From: Inia geoffrensis
Lineage: Eukaryota > Chordata > Mammalia > Artiodactyla > Iniidae
Reading direction: 5' to 3'
Length of the DNA: 64,000 nucleotides
Assembly: GCA_036417435.1 (NCBI GenBank)
Contig: CM070900.1
Location: 35,255,496-35,319,495 of the forward strand
A program made the position numbers and the translations under genes. The notes beneath the pieces were generated by a model. That model saw only the letters and a list, made by a program, of their open reading frames with translations. It did no database searches and was not told where the DNA came from. The stretch's first letter is position 1; each line of letters opens with the position of its first letter. Below, in pieces: positions 11,320 to 22,972 of this stretch.

Positions 11320-11870
11320 AAATGAAGAAATGGCATGAATACAGTTCACAGAAAAGAAATATAATATTTCTCTAAATATTTCAAAAAAATTTTACCCATA
11401 TTCATCATATAAGAAATGAATTTAATACTATGAACTACCATCTTCACTTGTCACACTAACAAAAACAAGAGTTTAATAAATTACTCTTAGTGAAGTTATG
11501 GGTCAACAGTGACATTCTTCTCTGGTGAGATGGTAAACTGGTTCAACCTACATGTAGGAAAATTTCACAGTATTTCTAATTTAAACAAAAGAACTGAGCA
11601 ATTTTCATGTATTGATATATGACCTTCATGATAAATAAGAAAAGCAAAGAGCAATGTTTATAGTTATATTAAAATTCATGTTAAATATTAAAGGGTTATT
11701 TTCTTTATACATAGACAAACTTACCAGTAACACTGATGATCATTAGATAGATGTACTAGATACCAGGGACCGGGACTAGGAGGGAGACAGTTTTTACTGG
11801 GTGCCTTTTTGAAACTTTTGATTTATGCAGTATGTTTATCGAGGACTTATTCAAGTAAATGAATAGTCAA
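11320..11870 (+). mobile_element. Old L1M/HAL1-like 3' end
   Basis: In L1 sense orientation: 'catcttcacttgtcacac', 'gagatggtaaactggttc', then the end-type sequence 'actaggagggagacag' and 'gtgcctttttgaaacttt'. Highly diverged. Confidence 0.55.
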
Positions 11871-12261
11871 AAAGACTAGTCAAAAAGAGCTAATAATTAA
11901 TATATGTATATATTAGTTATCCATGATCACTCAGGACTTAGAGTAAAATGTCAAGAAATTTATTCATTTTTTTCTCCTATTTACAAAAATACTGACCCTC
12001 AGATTCAGTACTCAGTGTGTGTGTGTGTGTGTGCATGTCTGTGTAAATTTATTTTTCTGCTTACATAAAGCAGAAGATACTGTATTTGTTCATGTTTATT
12101 CAAAGATTTTTTAATCATTGATTTATCTCAGTAATTCACACACTTAAAATCAATTATTATCAAGTCATTCAAAATATTAGTTTTGAAAAAACATCAAAGT
12201 GAACTGTTTATATATTTGTCATTATATACTGTTTAATTTGTATTTCATTAAAATAAAAAAT
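11871..12261. other. No recognised feature; (GT)n at 12015-12033
   Basis: AT-rich and unassigned, with one short GT microsatellite. Confidence 0.4.
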
Positions 12262-13070
12262 TATTTATATAATTTATTATCATTAGTAAATAACTGACCT
12301 ACAATAAACGACATAAATTTAATGTATGCGGTGTAATAAATTTTGACATATGTATACACACAGGAAACCACCACCACAATCATGATATTGACCATAACCA
12401 TCACCCTCAAAAGTTTCCTCATTTCCCCAGTTAATCCTCTTTACCACTATATCTCCTCATTCCCCAAGCAACCCATCACTCACTTTCTATCAAAATGGAT
12501 TAGTTTATATTTTCTAGAGTTCTATATATTTAGAATTGCAATGTATGGAACTTTTGTCTGGCTTCTTTAACTTAGCATAGTAATTTTGAGAGTAATCTGA
12601 CGTGTACAACAATAATCTTTTTCCTTTGGACTGTGGAATAGTATTCCATTGTGTGGATAGCCACAATTTGTTTATCTCTTCCCCTATTGATGGGCATCTG
12701 GTTTGGGTTCAGATTTTGGCTATTGCAAACAAACATGCTATGAGCACTCATACACAAATTTTTGCATGAACATGTGTATTTTCTTTCCTCTTGGGTTCAT
12801 ATCTGAGAGTGAAATGGTTGTACAAGATCGTAAGCATGTTTGTAACACTTTAAAACACTGACAAAATCTCTTCCAAGGTGTGTGCATGATATTACAATCC
12901 CAGCAGCAACGTATGAGAGTTTATTTCCTCCACAATTTCCCCTACAATTGGTATAGTCAAGTCTTTTCTAATTTTAGTCATTCTAATAGGTGTGGAGAGA
13001 TATATCATTACTGTTTTAATTTACAATTCCCCAATGCCTAATATGTTGACGTCTTTTCTTGTGCTTTTTT
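12262..13070 (-). mobile_element. Old L1M 3' end
   Basis: Antisense 3' UTR and ORF2 end: 'ataaattttgacatatg', 'accaccaccacaatcatg', 'gtggaatagtattccatt', 'ttgatgggcatctggttt'. 5'-truncated. Not coding. Confidence 0.8.
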
Positions 13071-13079
13071 GTCATCAAC

Positions 13080-13949
13080 AAAGTTTATAACATGTTAATA
13101 TTTGTGTGAAACATTAGAGGGTACACATTCATATATTGTCATGTATACATAGAATACTTCACCAATAATATTGATGGTCATTGGGTAGAGGTATTTGGTG
13201 TTAGAATATTTACATCACCTTGAAAAGAATATCCATTCCCATTAATAGTCACTGCCCATTATCCCCTCCCCCCAATTCCAGGTCCCTACTAATTTACTTC
13301 CTACCCCTGTAGGTTTGCCTATTTTAGACATTACACGTAAATGGAATTTTATAATATGTGGCATTTTGTTTTTGCTTCCTTCACTTGGCTTAATGTTATC
13401 AAGGTCATTCCATGTAGCATGTAGCAGTATTTAATTCTTTTTTATGGCTGAAGAATCTACCATTATATGAATATACTATATTTTGTTCATCCATTCATTA
13501 GTTGATGGACATTTATTTTTTCTTCCTACTACTAGGTTATTATGAATAACACATAAACATTTGTGTATATATGGTTTCAATTATTTTGGATATATACATA
13601 AGAGTCGAATTATGTTCATTATAGGTATCTCCATGTTTAATATTTTGAAAATTATCAAACTGTTTTTCACAGTGGCTTCATCATTATGTAATCCCACCAG
13701 CAGTGTATGAGATTTCCAACCTCTCCATGTCCTTACTAACACTTGTTTTTGACTTTTTTTTTTTAATAGCCATCCTAGTGAATATAAAGTAGTATCTCAT
13801 TGTGATTTGGAATTACAGTTCCCTACTGGCTAATGATTTGGAGCACTTCTGATGTGCTTATTGATCATTTGTATATATTCTTTGGAATAATGTCTATTCA
13901 AATTATTGACTCATTTTTATGGTTATTTGTCTTTTTATTGTTGAGGTGT
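13080..13949 (-). mobile_element. Old L1, 3' portion (part 1 of a near full-length copy)
   Basis: Antisense L1 3' UTR and ORF2 C-terminus: 'tttgcctattttagacat', 'tgatggacatttattttt', 'aatcccaccagcagtgta', ending in 'ttattgttgaggtgtaag'. It resumes at 15391 with 'tgctaaatccttagatat' after the 1.4-kb insert. Confidence 0.8.
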
Positions 13950-13961
13950 AAGAATACTGGA
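13950..13961. repeat. Target-site duplication, left copy
   Basis: 'aagaatactgga' here against 'aagagtattgga' at 15379-15390, 10 of 12 identical. Confidence 0.5.
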
Positions 13962-15378
13962 AGCTATCAGAGGTTAAAACCTACTTAGATAAAATTAGAC
14001 ATCTGGCTACCTGGCTACAACAAGTCTCCCGCGAAGTGCCAGATCCAGACAGGTTTTCAGGTTTATTCTCCTGAATTCTGCAGGGAATGAGATCTGTTTT
14101 GTCTACTAAAGTTCAGGTTGTCACTTCTCTTGTTACTGAACTCAAGTTTGGCTGCTCCCCACTCCAAAGCCAATCATTGAGAGGCAAGTGTCAGTAGAAA
14201 GGAAAGATCCTTTATTCAGAAAAGCCAGCATTCTGGGGAGAAGGTAAACTCATGTCCCAAGACCAGCTTCAAAGATTCTGCTCAGCCATGACAGTTTTTA
14301 AAGGGGAAAAGGGGGGAAGAATCTCAGTGGATACTCAAGGCAGGAAGTTGGATTCTGCATCCTTCTCCATTGTCTGCAGACTGGCTGACTGTTTCTTCAG
14401 AAGTGATCTTGCCTGCATGATCTGCCTGCAGGATTCCTAAGGGGGCTGTTGTGGGTAGAGAGCTAGTCATTCTTTAACTACTTAATTCTTCATTCTTACT
14501 TCTTTTAATCTAGGAAAAGAATCAACAGGTTATGCAAGGCATGGTGTACGAAAGTCAGGAGTTAGGTTAAATTACCTAATGATCTCATTCCTATAATTAG
14601 GTTCTTTTAACATTAGAGGGAAATAAATGGGAAAACAGGAAAGGGACAAAAGAACTGCTTTCACTTGAACTACTTCTAATTGGGTCTGTTGCACCAAAAT
14701 GGTGGACTAAGGGACTGAGATCTTAATCATACAAGATGTGGATCCAAGTCTTGGAATTCGGGAATATTTCGAACTTGGTGTCCATTCCCCAAATTGAGGC
14801 AGCACTATCCCGTTTCAGCAGGACGTAGCCAGAGTGGGCATCATACAATTCCCTGAAAGATTTGGAGAAGATTGAAACAGGATTGGGGACTGAAACTGGG
14901 TCCGCCTAAAACCAAATTCCTCTGCAGGGTTTATGACTAACCTGTCTACCCAAAACGTTATTCCCTTTCTTGTCCAAGATTTGTTCTCCTCAAGATTGAG
15001 GAATATTGAAGAAAAGTGGGGAATTGGAACCAAGCAGGACCCTGTGGGGCCCTCCTGAGTACAAAAGCCTTTCCATATCCCCCCCATTTCTTGTTTGTAA
15101 GAAAAAGTCTTCAGCCTCTTAGACCTTCCCTGAGTTCAAAAGGGTAGATTTGGTTTCTAATTCGGGAAAGGAAAGAATGCAGAAACAAAAGAGCAATCAA
15201 GAAACAATACTGCAGTGATAAAGCAGGGTCTTGCCTCCTCCTCAAGAGATATATAAAACAATATATTTTTGACGACTTCTGCAGGAACAAAGTTCCCCAC
15301 CAGGTGGAGGACAGTACCTTCGTGGTGCACACAAGATTCCTGGAACACAAGAACAAACAAACAAACAAACAAACAAAA
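13962..15378. mobile_element. Unclassified 1.4-kb insert with LTR-like part, inside an L1
   Basis: A block unlike the L1 on both sides, flanked by the 12-bp imperfect repeats at 13950 and 15379. On the + strand it ends in a (CAAA)n/A tail (15353-15378), as a LINE-mobilised copy would. On the minus strand the part at 14131-14670 looks like a retroviral LTR. Short open frames on the minus strand (14815-15087, 15111-15368) show no retroviral domain I can name. Its family and true orientation are uncertain. Confidence 0.5.
14131..14670 (-). repeat. LTR-like segment, possibly ERV1
   Basis: On the minus strand there is a TATA-like 'tttaaaaactg' (about 14295-14304). About 85 bp downstream is the signal 'gaataaagg' (14210-14218), followed by 'ctctcaatgattggc' and an end 'gagttcagtaaca' at 14131. 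That order (TATA, poly(A) signal, U5 ending in CA) fits an LTR. No primer-binding site follows the CA. The upstream edge is a guess. Confidence 0.4.
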
Positions 15379-15390
15379 AAGAGTATTGGA
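15379..15390. repeat. Target-site duplication, right copy
   Basis: Pairs with 13950-13961. Confidence 0.5.
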
Positions 15391-17340
15391 TGCTAAATCC
15401 TTAGATATATAGATATATGGTTTGCAAATATTTTCTCCTGTTATTTGGGCTGCCTTTTTATTTTAATAATACATTCTAAAGCATAAATTATTTAATCCTG
15501 ATGAAGTCCAATTTACCTATTTTTTCTTTGATTGCTTGTGCTTTGGGTGTCGTATCTAAGAAACCAAAACCTATACCAAGGTCACAAAGATTTATCCCTA
15601 TATGTTTTCTTCTGAGACTCTCATAGTTTTAGCACTTACTTTTAGGTCTTCGTTCCATTTTGAGGTAATTTTTAAATGTGATGTGAGGTAGGGAGGTTCA
15701 TAGTAACCATTTGTCATGCCACCATCCATTTGTCCTAACATCATGTGTTGAAAAGAATATTCTTTTCCAATTGAATTGATTTGGAATCCTTTTCAAAAGT
15801 CATTTGACTATAAATGAATAGGTTGCTTCTGTACTCTTATTTCTCTTCCATTGACCTGTATGTCTAGCCTTATGGCAGTACCCCGCAGTCTTGATTACTG
15901 TAACTTTGTAGTAAGTTTTGAAAGTGTGACGTGTGAGTCCTCCAACTTTGTTCTTCTTTTTCAAGATTGTTTGGCTATTCTGGGTCTCTTTAATTTCCAT
16001 ACAAATTTTAGGATCAGTTTGTCACTTTCTGCAAAAAAGCCAGCAATTTTGATAGGGATTTTGTTAAATCTGTAGATTAATTTGGGCAGTATTGCCATTG
16101 TAACAATATTAGGTCTGCCAATCTGTGAACATGGGCTGTCTTTCAATTTATTAAGTTTTTCTTTAGTATCTCTCAATGATGTTTTGTAGTTTTCAGTGCA
16201 CAAGTCTTCACAGTACACATATTCAATTAAATTTATTCCTAAATATTTTATTCTTTTTGAATTTAAGTGGAATTATTTCATAATTTTATTTTCAGAGCTT
16301 ATTGCTAGTGTATAGATATACAATTGATTTTTGTGTATTGATCTTGTATTCTGTAAACTTGCTGAACTTGTTTATTAGATGTAATAGTTTTTTTGTGTTT
16401 ATTCCTCAGGTCTTTTATATGGAAATCATTTTATTTCTTCCTTTCCAGTCTTGATGCCTTTTTTCTTTTTCTTTCCTAATTACAGTGGCTAGAACCTCCA
16501 CTGCAGTTTTAAGTGTAAGAGGCAAGAGTGGGCATCCTTGCTGTATTCCTGATCTAAGGGAGAAAGCTTTCAATCTTTCTCCTTTAAGAATGATGCTATC
16601 AGTCTTTGGGTTTTTTTTTAAAATAGGGGCCCTTTATCAGGTTGAGGAAGTTTACTCCTATTCCTAGTTTGTTGAGTGTTCTTTATCAGGAAAGGGAGTT
16701 GTATTTTTTCAAATGCTTATTCTTCATCAAATGATATGATCATGTCATTTTTGTCTTTTATTAATATGCTGTATTACATCGATCAATTTACATATATTGA
16801 TCCAATCTTGCATTTCTGGGATAACTCCCATTTGGTGTTGGTATATGCTTTTGTTTTTTGTATATATTACCAAATTCTGTTTCTATTATTTTTGAGTTTG
16901 TATTCATGAGAGATATTCGTCTGTAGTTTTCTTGTAATGTCATTGTCTACTTTTGGTATCAGGGTAGAAATTTTTTCATAGAAGGAAACGGGAAGGAGGT
17001 TCCCTTCTCTTAAATTTTTTTTGGATGAGTTTGTGATAGACTACTGTTAATTCATTTTTCAATATTTGGCAGAATTTACCATTGAAATTATCTATTTGTA
17101 GGCTTTTCTTTGTGGAAAAATTTTTGATTACCAATTCAGTCTCTTATTATAGGTCTATTCAGATTTTTTTCTTTACTATTTTTTAATAGTTTGTGTCTTT
17201 CTAAGAATTTGTCCATTTTCTGTAAGTTACTTAATTTTTTGATATGCAATTATCCTTAGTATTCCCTTATAATAGATTTTTTTATGTGGACCATTTTTGA
17301 AGTCTTTATTGAGTTTGTTACAATATTGCTTCTGTTTTAT
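15391..17340 (-). mobile_element. Old L1, ORF2 body (part 2)
   Basis: Antisense ORF2 continues with 'tttgcaaatattttctcc', 'cagtcttgattactgtaa', 'atagggattttgttaaat' and 'gcctttttctttttct'-like text near 16450. Readable minus-strand pieces at 15800-16000 and 15961-16218 include 'VTVIKTAGYCHKARHTGQW' and '[20 protein letters not shown]', in the ORF2 region just C-terminal to the RT. All frames are broken. Confidence 0.8.
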
Positions 17341-17457
17341 GTTTTGATTTTTTGGCCCCGAGGCATATGAGATCTTAGCTCCCTGAACAGGGACCAAACC
17401 TGCACCCGCTTCATGGGAAGGCAAAGTCTCAACCACTGAACCACCAGGGAAGTCCCT
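17341..17457 (-). mobile_element. CHR-type SINE, short copy
   Basis: 'ttttttggccccgaggca', 'tctcaaccactgaacca' and 'ccagggaagtccct' give a short variant of the CHR SINE. It interrupts the old L1 and is more diverged than the copy at 17530. Confidence 0.85.
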
Positions 17458-17514
17458 CACCTTCATTTTTGAAAGATGGTTTCATTGGGTGTAAATTTAT
17501 CAGCTGACACTTTT

Positions 17515-17529
17515 TACTTCCAGTACTTT
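17515..17529. repeat. Target-site duplication, left copy
   Basis: 'tacttccagtacttt', identical to 17735-17749. Confidence 0.9.
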
Positions 17530-17734
17530 TTTTTTTTTTTTTGCGGTACGCGGGCCTCTCACTGCTGTGGCCTCTCCCGCCACGGAGCACAGGCTCCGGA
17601 CACGCAGGCCCAGCGGCCATGGCCCACAGGCCCAGCTGCTCCGTGGCACATGGGATCCTCCCGGACCGGGGCACGAACCCACGTCCCCTGCATCGGCAGG
17701 CAGACTCTCAACCACTGCGCCACCAGGGAAGCCC
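17530..17734 (-). mobile_element. CHR-type SINE with perfect 15-bp TSD
   Basis: T-run, 'gcggtacgcgggcctctc', and the tRNA-like head complement 'ccaccagggaagccc'. On the minus strand the B-box-like 'gggttcgtgcccc' is preserved (17670-17690). The TSD is identical on both sides, so the copy is young compared with the surrounding L1. Confidence 0.95.
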
Positions 17735-17749
17735 TACTTCCAGTACTTT
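17735..17749. repeat. Target-site duplication, right copy
   Basis: Pairs with 17515-17529. Confidence 0.9.
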
Positions 17750-18835
17750 AAAGATGTTTTCACTTGCACAGTTTTATTGTTTCTGGTGAGAATTCTGCTA
17801 TTATCTTTAATTTTATTACCTTGTACGTAAGATTTTTCTCAATTATTAGTTTTGAGCAATTTGATTATAATGTGCCTCAGTATAGTTTTCGTCATTTCCT
17901 ATAATTGAGATCTCTTGTAGTTTCTTAGATCCATTGGTTTATAGTTTCCATCAGATTTGGAAAGTTGTTAGTCATTGTTTCTTGGTATAACTTTTCTGTG
18001 CCTTATCTCCTTTGGCTACTCTAATTACAAGTACATTAGGCTGCTTGACGTATTCCCACTGCTCACTAATACTCTTTTTGTTTCTTGTCTATTTTTTATT
18101 CTTACTGTGTTTCATCATGGATAGGTTCTATTGATACATCTTCAGTTTCTGTACCCTGTACTGATCTATTTGATCTGACATGAAATCAATTCAGCATATT
18201 TTTCATCTTAGTTACTATTGCTTTTATGTCTAGAAATTTAATTTGATTTTTGTATCTTATATGTCTACTTAACTTTTTGAAATTTTATACTATAATTATT
18301 GTTTTAATGTCTTTGTCTGCTAATTTAAAAATCTGTGTCAGTTCTGTGTCAATACTACCCTCCCTGTGTGAGTGCCAGGCACTTTAATCCTTCTGTATGG
18401 TTCCTTCTCTCATCTCAGGTAATTTTCTCATGTTCATGCTGTGATCAGTCCTCTGCTGTATACTCTATGAAGACCCTGTGCAAATCTCTGTGATTATCTC
18501 TCTGTAGGTTTTCTCCTCTCCAGTACTCTGTCCTGTGAACTCTAATTGTCTTGGTTTCCTTGGACTCTCAGCTCTGTTCCCTCAACTCAGGGAATCTGTT
18601 GTGCTCTGCTTGTATTTTCCCCCACTGCACCATGGCCTAGAAACTTTCTCAAGGCAACAAGCTGAGGCAATCATTGGTTCATCTCATTCATTTCTTGTTT
18701 CCCAAAGATCACTGTTCCTCATTGACTGTTGTTCAGTGTTTTGAACACTGCTGTTTCATATATTTCTGTGGTTATTTTTAAACGTTTCATGGAGGAGGGT
18801 AAATATGATTCCTGCTATGCCATATTGAGGAATCA
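17750..18835 (-). mobile_element. Old L1, ORF1 and 5' region (part 3)
   Basis: The bases between the two SINEs (17458-17514) and this block are antisense old L1 ORF1-type sequence ('ttgattataatgtgcctc', 'gtttgtgtct'-like text). It ends at 'catggaggagggtaaatatg' and 'gccatattgagg', the L1M 5' terminus. The whole L1 therefore spans about 13080-18835 with three later insertions. Confidence 0.7.
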
Positions 18836-18964
18836 GTTTACACCTGAAAAGAATTCCTTTTGGATATTATTTCAAACATCCCATGGGCCCAGGGCCTCCA
18901 CATTTCAGAAACTTGACACAAGCCCAATATATTTTTATTCCTACATTTTTATTGCCTTTTATTC

Positions 18965-19100
18965 ATCCATGCATTCATTCATTCATTATTGAATAAATAG
19001 GAGTGTCTATTAATTATGATGTTTTAGGCTAGTCACTATGAATTTAGTGACAGGCAAAACCAAGTACATCTTCTGCTTTAATGAGCCTCATTGACTAATG
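18965..19100 (-). repeat. L2 LINE 3' end fragment
   Basis: 'attcattcattattgaat', 'gagtgtctattaattat' and 'ggcaaaaccaagtacatc' follow the reverse-complement L2 3' end. Confidence 0.5.
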
Positions 19101-19189
19101 AAGGAGAAATATATTTCCAAGTTCTAAGATAAATACTCTAAAAAAAAGTAATATGGTCCTATGAGCCTATTTTAAAAAATAAACCGACT

Positions 19190-19745
19190 GTGATGACTGT
19201 GTAGTGTGTCAACTTGACAAGACCGAAGTACCTTTTCAGTACTCACTTTCTGGTACGTTTCTGGTTAGGCTGTGCTACAGGGAAGATTCTTGAGTGATTT
19301 GGAGGATGAAAGGGAAGCAACATCCATTATTTAGTTCAGGTACATATTTGCTGATCTGAGGACACTTTGTTTTCATGAAGCAGGAGCTAGATCTGAAATG
19401 GCTCTACCCTTTCATGAATTCTTTTTAGCTTCTCCAGCTTCTGGGCGAGGTATGTGTAATTACTTTTGTGATGAAGGACCCTGGCTTCTACAAGGCACTG
19501 TTGTCAACAAGTTCAGAGGCACAAACTGACAGGGTTTCAGTGGGGTTCCAGGCTGAGCTTGTGTCTTCAAGGTTGCTCTTGATCCCCCTGCTTTACATCC
19601 ATCTTCCCTTCCAGCCAAACATAGAAACAACAGTCTTCACAGAGACGGCTTAGCCAGCTCCCACAATTGCTTACGGCTAATTCCCTGTTAAAAATCCCTT
19701 TATCTGTTTATATCTTGTTGAAGCTCTCTTAGCAGCTAATTGAAT
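19190..19745 (+). repeat. LTR, ERVL/MLT2-like
   Basis: Starts near 'gtgtagtgtgtcaacttgac', the usual opening of ERVL-type LTRs. Later it has 'cttctccagcttctggg', 'catccatcttcccttcc' and 'agctcccacaattgctt'. No internal retroviral region is attached, so it is a solitary LTR or fragment. The 61-codon frame inside it is not a gene. Confidence 0.5.
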
Positions 19746-19839
19746 TTGGGATGTGAAAAAATTATCGCCTTTTATCCTCAACTTTGGGTCTTACTATAAT
19801 TTCTATAGTAATTTTACTATAACAGGAAAAATTCCTCTC

Positions 19840-20125
19840 AGGATCCTGTTAAATTTTATCCTGAAGGAAATATGGAGCCATTCAAGGATTTTAGGTTGGG
19901 TCATGACATACGATTTGCATTTTGGAAAAATAGCTCTGTCTTCTATATGAAAAGCCATAATGGAGGTAAAAGGCGAGATGTCTAAGATGTCTAATTAAGG
20001 TGTTCCTGGAGCAATCCAGGGGAAAAATGATAAGGGCACAAAAAGAAAGGGCATAGAACATTAAGAGCTGTGATAAAGATATCTGGAAGTAGACTCAAGA
20101 GAATTTGTTAAACTTTGATGTATTT
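19840..20125 (-). repeat. L2 LINE internal 3' region
   Basis: 'atggagccattcaagga', 'gggtcatgacatacgatt' and 'gtgttcctggagcaatcc' match the reverse-complement L2 segment that usually reads 'gccattggagggtttt', 'agtgacatgatctg'. Confidence 0.6.
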
Positions 20126-20309
20126 CAGCTCATAAATTATTTGCATTTTGAAAGAGAAAACAAGAGGGGAAAATACACAGGAGGAAACCAGTCATTATGG
20201 GCATTCAGGGCTCTAAGACTCCAAAGTAGGAAAATAGATTTATAACAAAGTTGTCTTACCAGTATCTCTCATCAGCTCTGTATCACCCTAACTTTAAAAT
20301 AGATTTTAT

Positions 20310-20473
20310 AGCTCCTTACACATTTTGGCTCATGGACCAGCACCTCCTGCATCCCCAGGAGCTTGTTAGAAATGCAGGATGTTGTCCCCACCTGTAAGTT
20401 TCCAAAGTAAAATCTACATCTTAACAAGATGCCCAGATGAGTCTCATGCACATTAAAGTTGGGAGAGTTCTGC
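20310..20473. repeat. hAT-Charlie nonautonomous element, MER5/MER20-like
   Basis: 'ctcatggaccagcacctc', 'gagcttgttagaaatgca', 'cttaacaagatgcccaga' and 'catgcacattaaagttgg' follow the family order. An L1 is inserted just at its right edge. Confidence 0.65.
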
Positions 20474-20487
20474 AAAGATTCTAGCAG
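20474..20487. repeat. Target-site duplication, left copy
   Basis: 'aaagattctagcag', identical to 20998-21011. Confidence 0.85.
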
Positions 20488-20997
20488 GCTGACATTTGCA
20501 ACAACATAGATAGACTTTGAGAGCATTATGCTAAGTTAAATAAGTCAGACATAGAAAGACAAACACTGTCTGATCTCATTTATATGTGCAATCTAAAAAA
20601 CATAAAAGTAAAACAAAAAACAAAGGCGAAAAAATGAGCTCACAGAGGCAGGGGGTAGGGTGTGACGGGTGGACAAAATGGGTGAAGGGCATCAAAAGGT
20701 ACAAATTTCCAGTTATAAAATAAATAAGTTATGAGAATGTAATGTACAACATGTGACTATAGCTAATAATACTGTATTGCATATTTGAAAGTTGCTAAAA
20801 AGAATAAATCGTAAATGTTCTCATCACAAGAAAAATGTGGTAACTATGTATGGTGACAGAAGTTAACTAGAATTATCGTGGTGATCAATTGTCATATACA
20901 AATATCAAATCATTACATTGTATACTTGAACCTAATATAGTGTTATATGTCAATTATACCTCAATTTAGAAAAAATAAGTGACATTTTTAAAAGGTT
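20488..20997 (+). mobile_element. Old 5'-truncated L1 (L1MA9/L1MB-like)
   Basis: Sense L1 3' end: 'gagcattatgctaagtta', 'gaggcagggggtagggtg', 'atactgtattgcatattt', ending 'caattatacctcaattta' and an A-rich stretch. The A-rich tail is followed by about 25 bp ('taagtgacatttttaaaa..') before the TSD. Confidence 0.85.
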
Positions 20998-21011
20998 AAA
21001 GATTCTAGCAG
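20998..21011. repeat. Target-site duplication, right copy
   Basis: Pairs with 20474-20487. Confidence 0.85.
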
Positions 21012-21599
21012 TCTAGAGAAATCTAAATCATGTGTTGCTCTCCCAGTCCTTTAAAATGTAACATCCCAGATGAAATAGGAAATGGCTGACTATAGAAATG
21101 TTTAGAATTTTCCCTCCCACTCTCGGGATCAAAGAAAGGCTGCACGTTCTTCTTCACACTTATCATCCTCTACGTACTATTTTAGCCTCTTCCAACTCGT
21201 TGGAGCAGGTGGGACTCCTGACATCTTATCAGGGCTTGTAATTTCCAACCATCACAACAGCCATGGCTGTCAGTGGGATTTTCCAAAGCATTTGGCGTAC
21301 AGCAGACTTAGCACACCTCTGGCAATGCTAACAATAAAAGGCCTCCATTTGGGATGCCTCAGAAGCAGGTGTAAAACATTATCTAGTTATAACTAGATTA
21401 AAGAAATTTCTTCTGATGAAGGCATTTTTCCCTTTTGTAATTTCCTCTTATTAATGATGAACAGAGAATAGATAAGGCTATTCATATGTCTGAATGCTTA
21501 TGATGAGACCAAGGGTGAGGACTGGGCTTAGGAGTGAAGACTTTGTATTTTCAGCCAAGCCCTGGGTCTCCTTATCAATAAGTTGCAGTAGCCCATTTC
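21012..21599. other. No recognised feature
   Basis: Nothing recognisable beyond ordinary non-coding sequence. Confidence 0.4.
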
Positions 21600-21690
21600 G
21601 GGGACACTCCTCTGAGGTCTACCCATTTCAATTTGCCATGAAGCAGTGCCTAGCACTGTGCCTAGTCAGTAATTAATAAGTGATTGAGAT
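21600..21690 (+). repeat. MIR or L2 tail fragment
   Basis: 'gaagcagtgcctagcactg' then 'ttaataagtgattgag' resembles the shared MIR/L2 3' tail. Short and diverged. Confidence 0.35.
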
Positions 21691-21734
21691 TTAAATAAAA
21701 AGAAGCTGTGATATACCTATAGGTAATTTTCCAT

Positions 21735-22225
21735 CTTACCCAAGTAAACACACTCCCTACAATAACCTACAAAGCTTTGCCTGATCAGCTTGCATTTCCA
21801 AACTCATCTCAGGCTATTCTGCTTGCTTTACTCCAGTCATGTGACTCTCTTCCATTTCCTTTAACATGCCAAGGTGATGACGTTTCTAGGGAATTCACAT
21901 ATGTGTTTCCTCTACCTGCATCATCCCATCCCTTTCCTAACCGTGTCATCCCCTTGCTTTAGGTCTAAACTTAAGTGTCATACTCTTAGACAAAATCTTT
22001 CAAAATCCCTTTGCCCCTGCCTCCTGCTGAAAGTAGGTCCCCTAAGATATTTTTCTCATACTACCCTGTTTGTTTTTTATCACGGTATTTATCACAGTCT
22101 GTAATTATTTATTTCTTTACTTCTCAGTCCCCTCTACTAAATAATAAGCTCCGTGAGACCAGCTCTGTTTTATCCACCCAGGGACTAGTACATAACTATC
22201 GCTTAAAGGCAAATATTAATTTCAC
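21735..22225 (+). repeat. L2 LINE 3' region
   Basis: 'cctacaaagctttgcctg', 'gcttgctttactccagtc', 'tcatccccttgctttagg' and 'ataataagctccgtgaga' appear in L2 order over about 490 bp. Confidence 0.75.
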
Positions 22226-22972
22226 AAATACACGTGTTCTACCCTACCACCCAAAGTGAGCACTTGTAACTACAAATGTCCGTAGCTCCTTTAGGTTCTG
22301 TTATATGTTGGGTACTTAACCCTGTGTTCTTTTGTAGCTGTTTTGTGCTCATCTAGAATACATGATTAGGTTATCAGCTCCTGAAGAAAAACATGTCTTT
22401 GTTCTTTTTTGTATATCTTATTTGGAATAGTTTTCTGAACATGGTGGCTCTCAACAAAAGTTAACTTCAACGATGAGTAAATTATCCTCTAAGCTCTAGG
22501 TAGTTCATATCCTACAGGAGAGAGTTTACCTATTTTAAAGCTGAAAGTTATTTGATAAAAGAGGCCAAGTGTTTGCAAAATTTAATTGAGATGAATGATT
22601 CCTTTCTTCTCTGGACTTTTTTCCTTGTCCAGAATTGGAGAACTAAGTGATGTTTCTTTTTAATCTATGAAATTTGGAAAGTAAAGTGGCACAAGGAGCT
22701 TCTTGTAGTCATTAGAGACTTGGCTTAAATTATTCTAGAAGGTGCTTCTTATACCCTGAGTGTTATCTTTCACTAAGAGGGTGAATAAAAATGAGGAGTA
22801 TAATTTAGGGGAGGAGGAGGGGAGAAGACCTTTGGAGGAATTTAACTGTTGACATTGTGAATCGAACTCTCCCTATGATATCACATAGAGTTATCCTAAA
22901 TGGACAAAGAATTACTAGTCTGTAGCTTCTGACACTGAAACAAAAATCATATGTCTGTTTTCCTTTTTATAA
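22226..22972. other. Mostly unrecognised; weak L2-like tail at 22365-22470
   Basis: 'tcagctcctgaagaaaaac' and 'ggtggctctcaacaaaagtt' faintly resemble an L2 end. The rest shows no feature. Confidence 0.35.

Noticed and set aside
14815..15368. Minus-strand open frames as retroviral gene remnants
   Set aside because: No recognisable gag, pol or env motif; they only share the insert with an LTR-like segment.
17476..17830. Overlapping open frames on both strands around 17.5-17.8 kb, and similar ones at 26.3-26.7 kb
   Set aside because: They are translations of the GC-rich CHR SINE, which is why the peptides at the two sites look alike.
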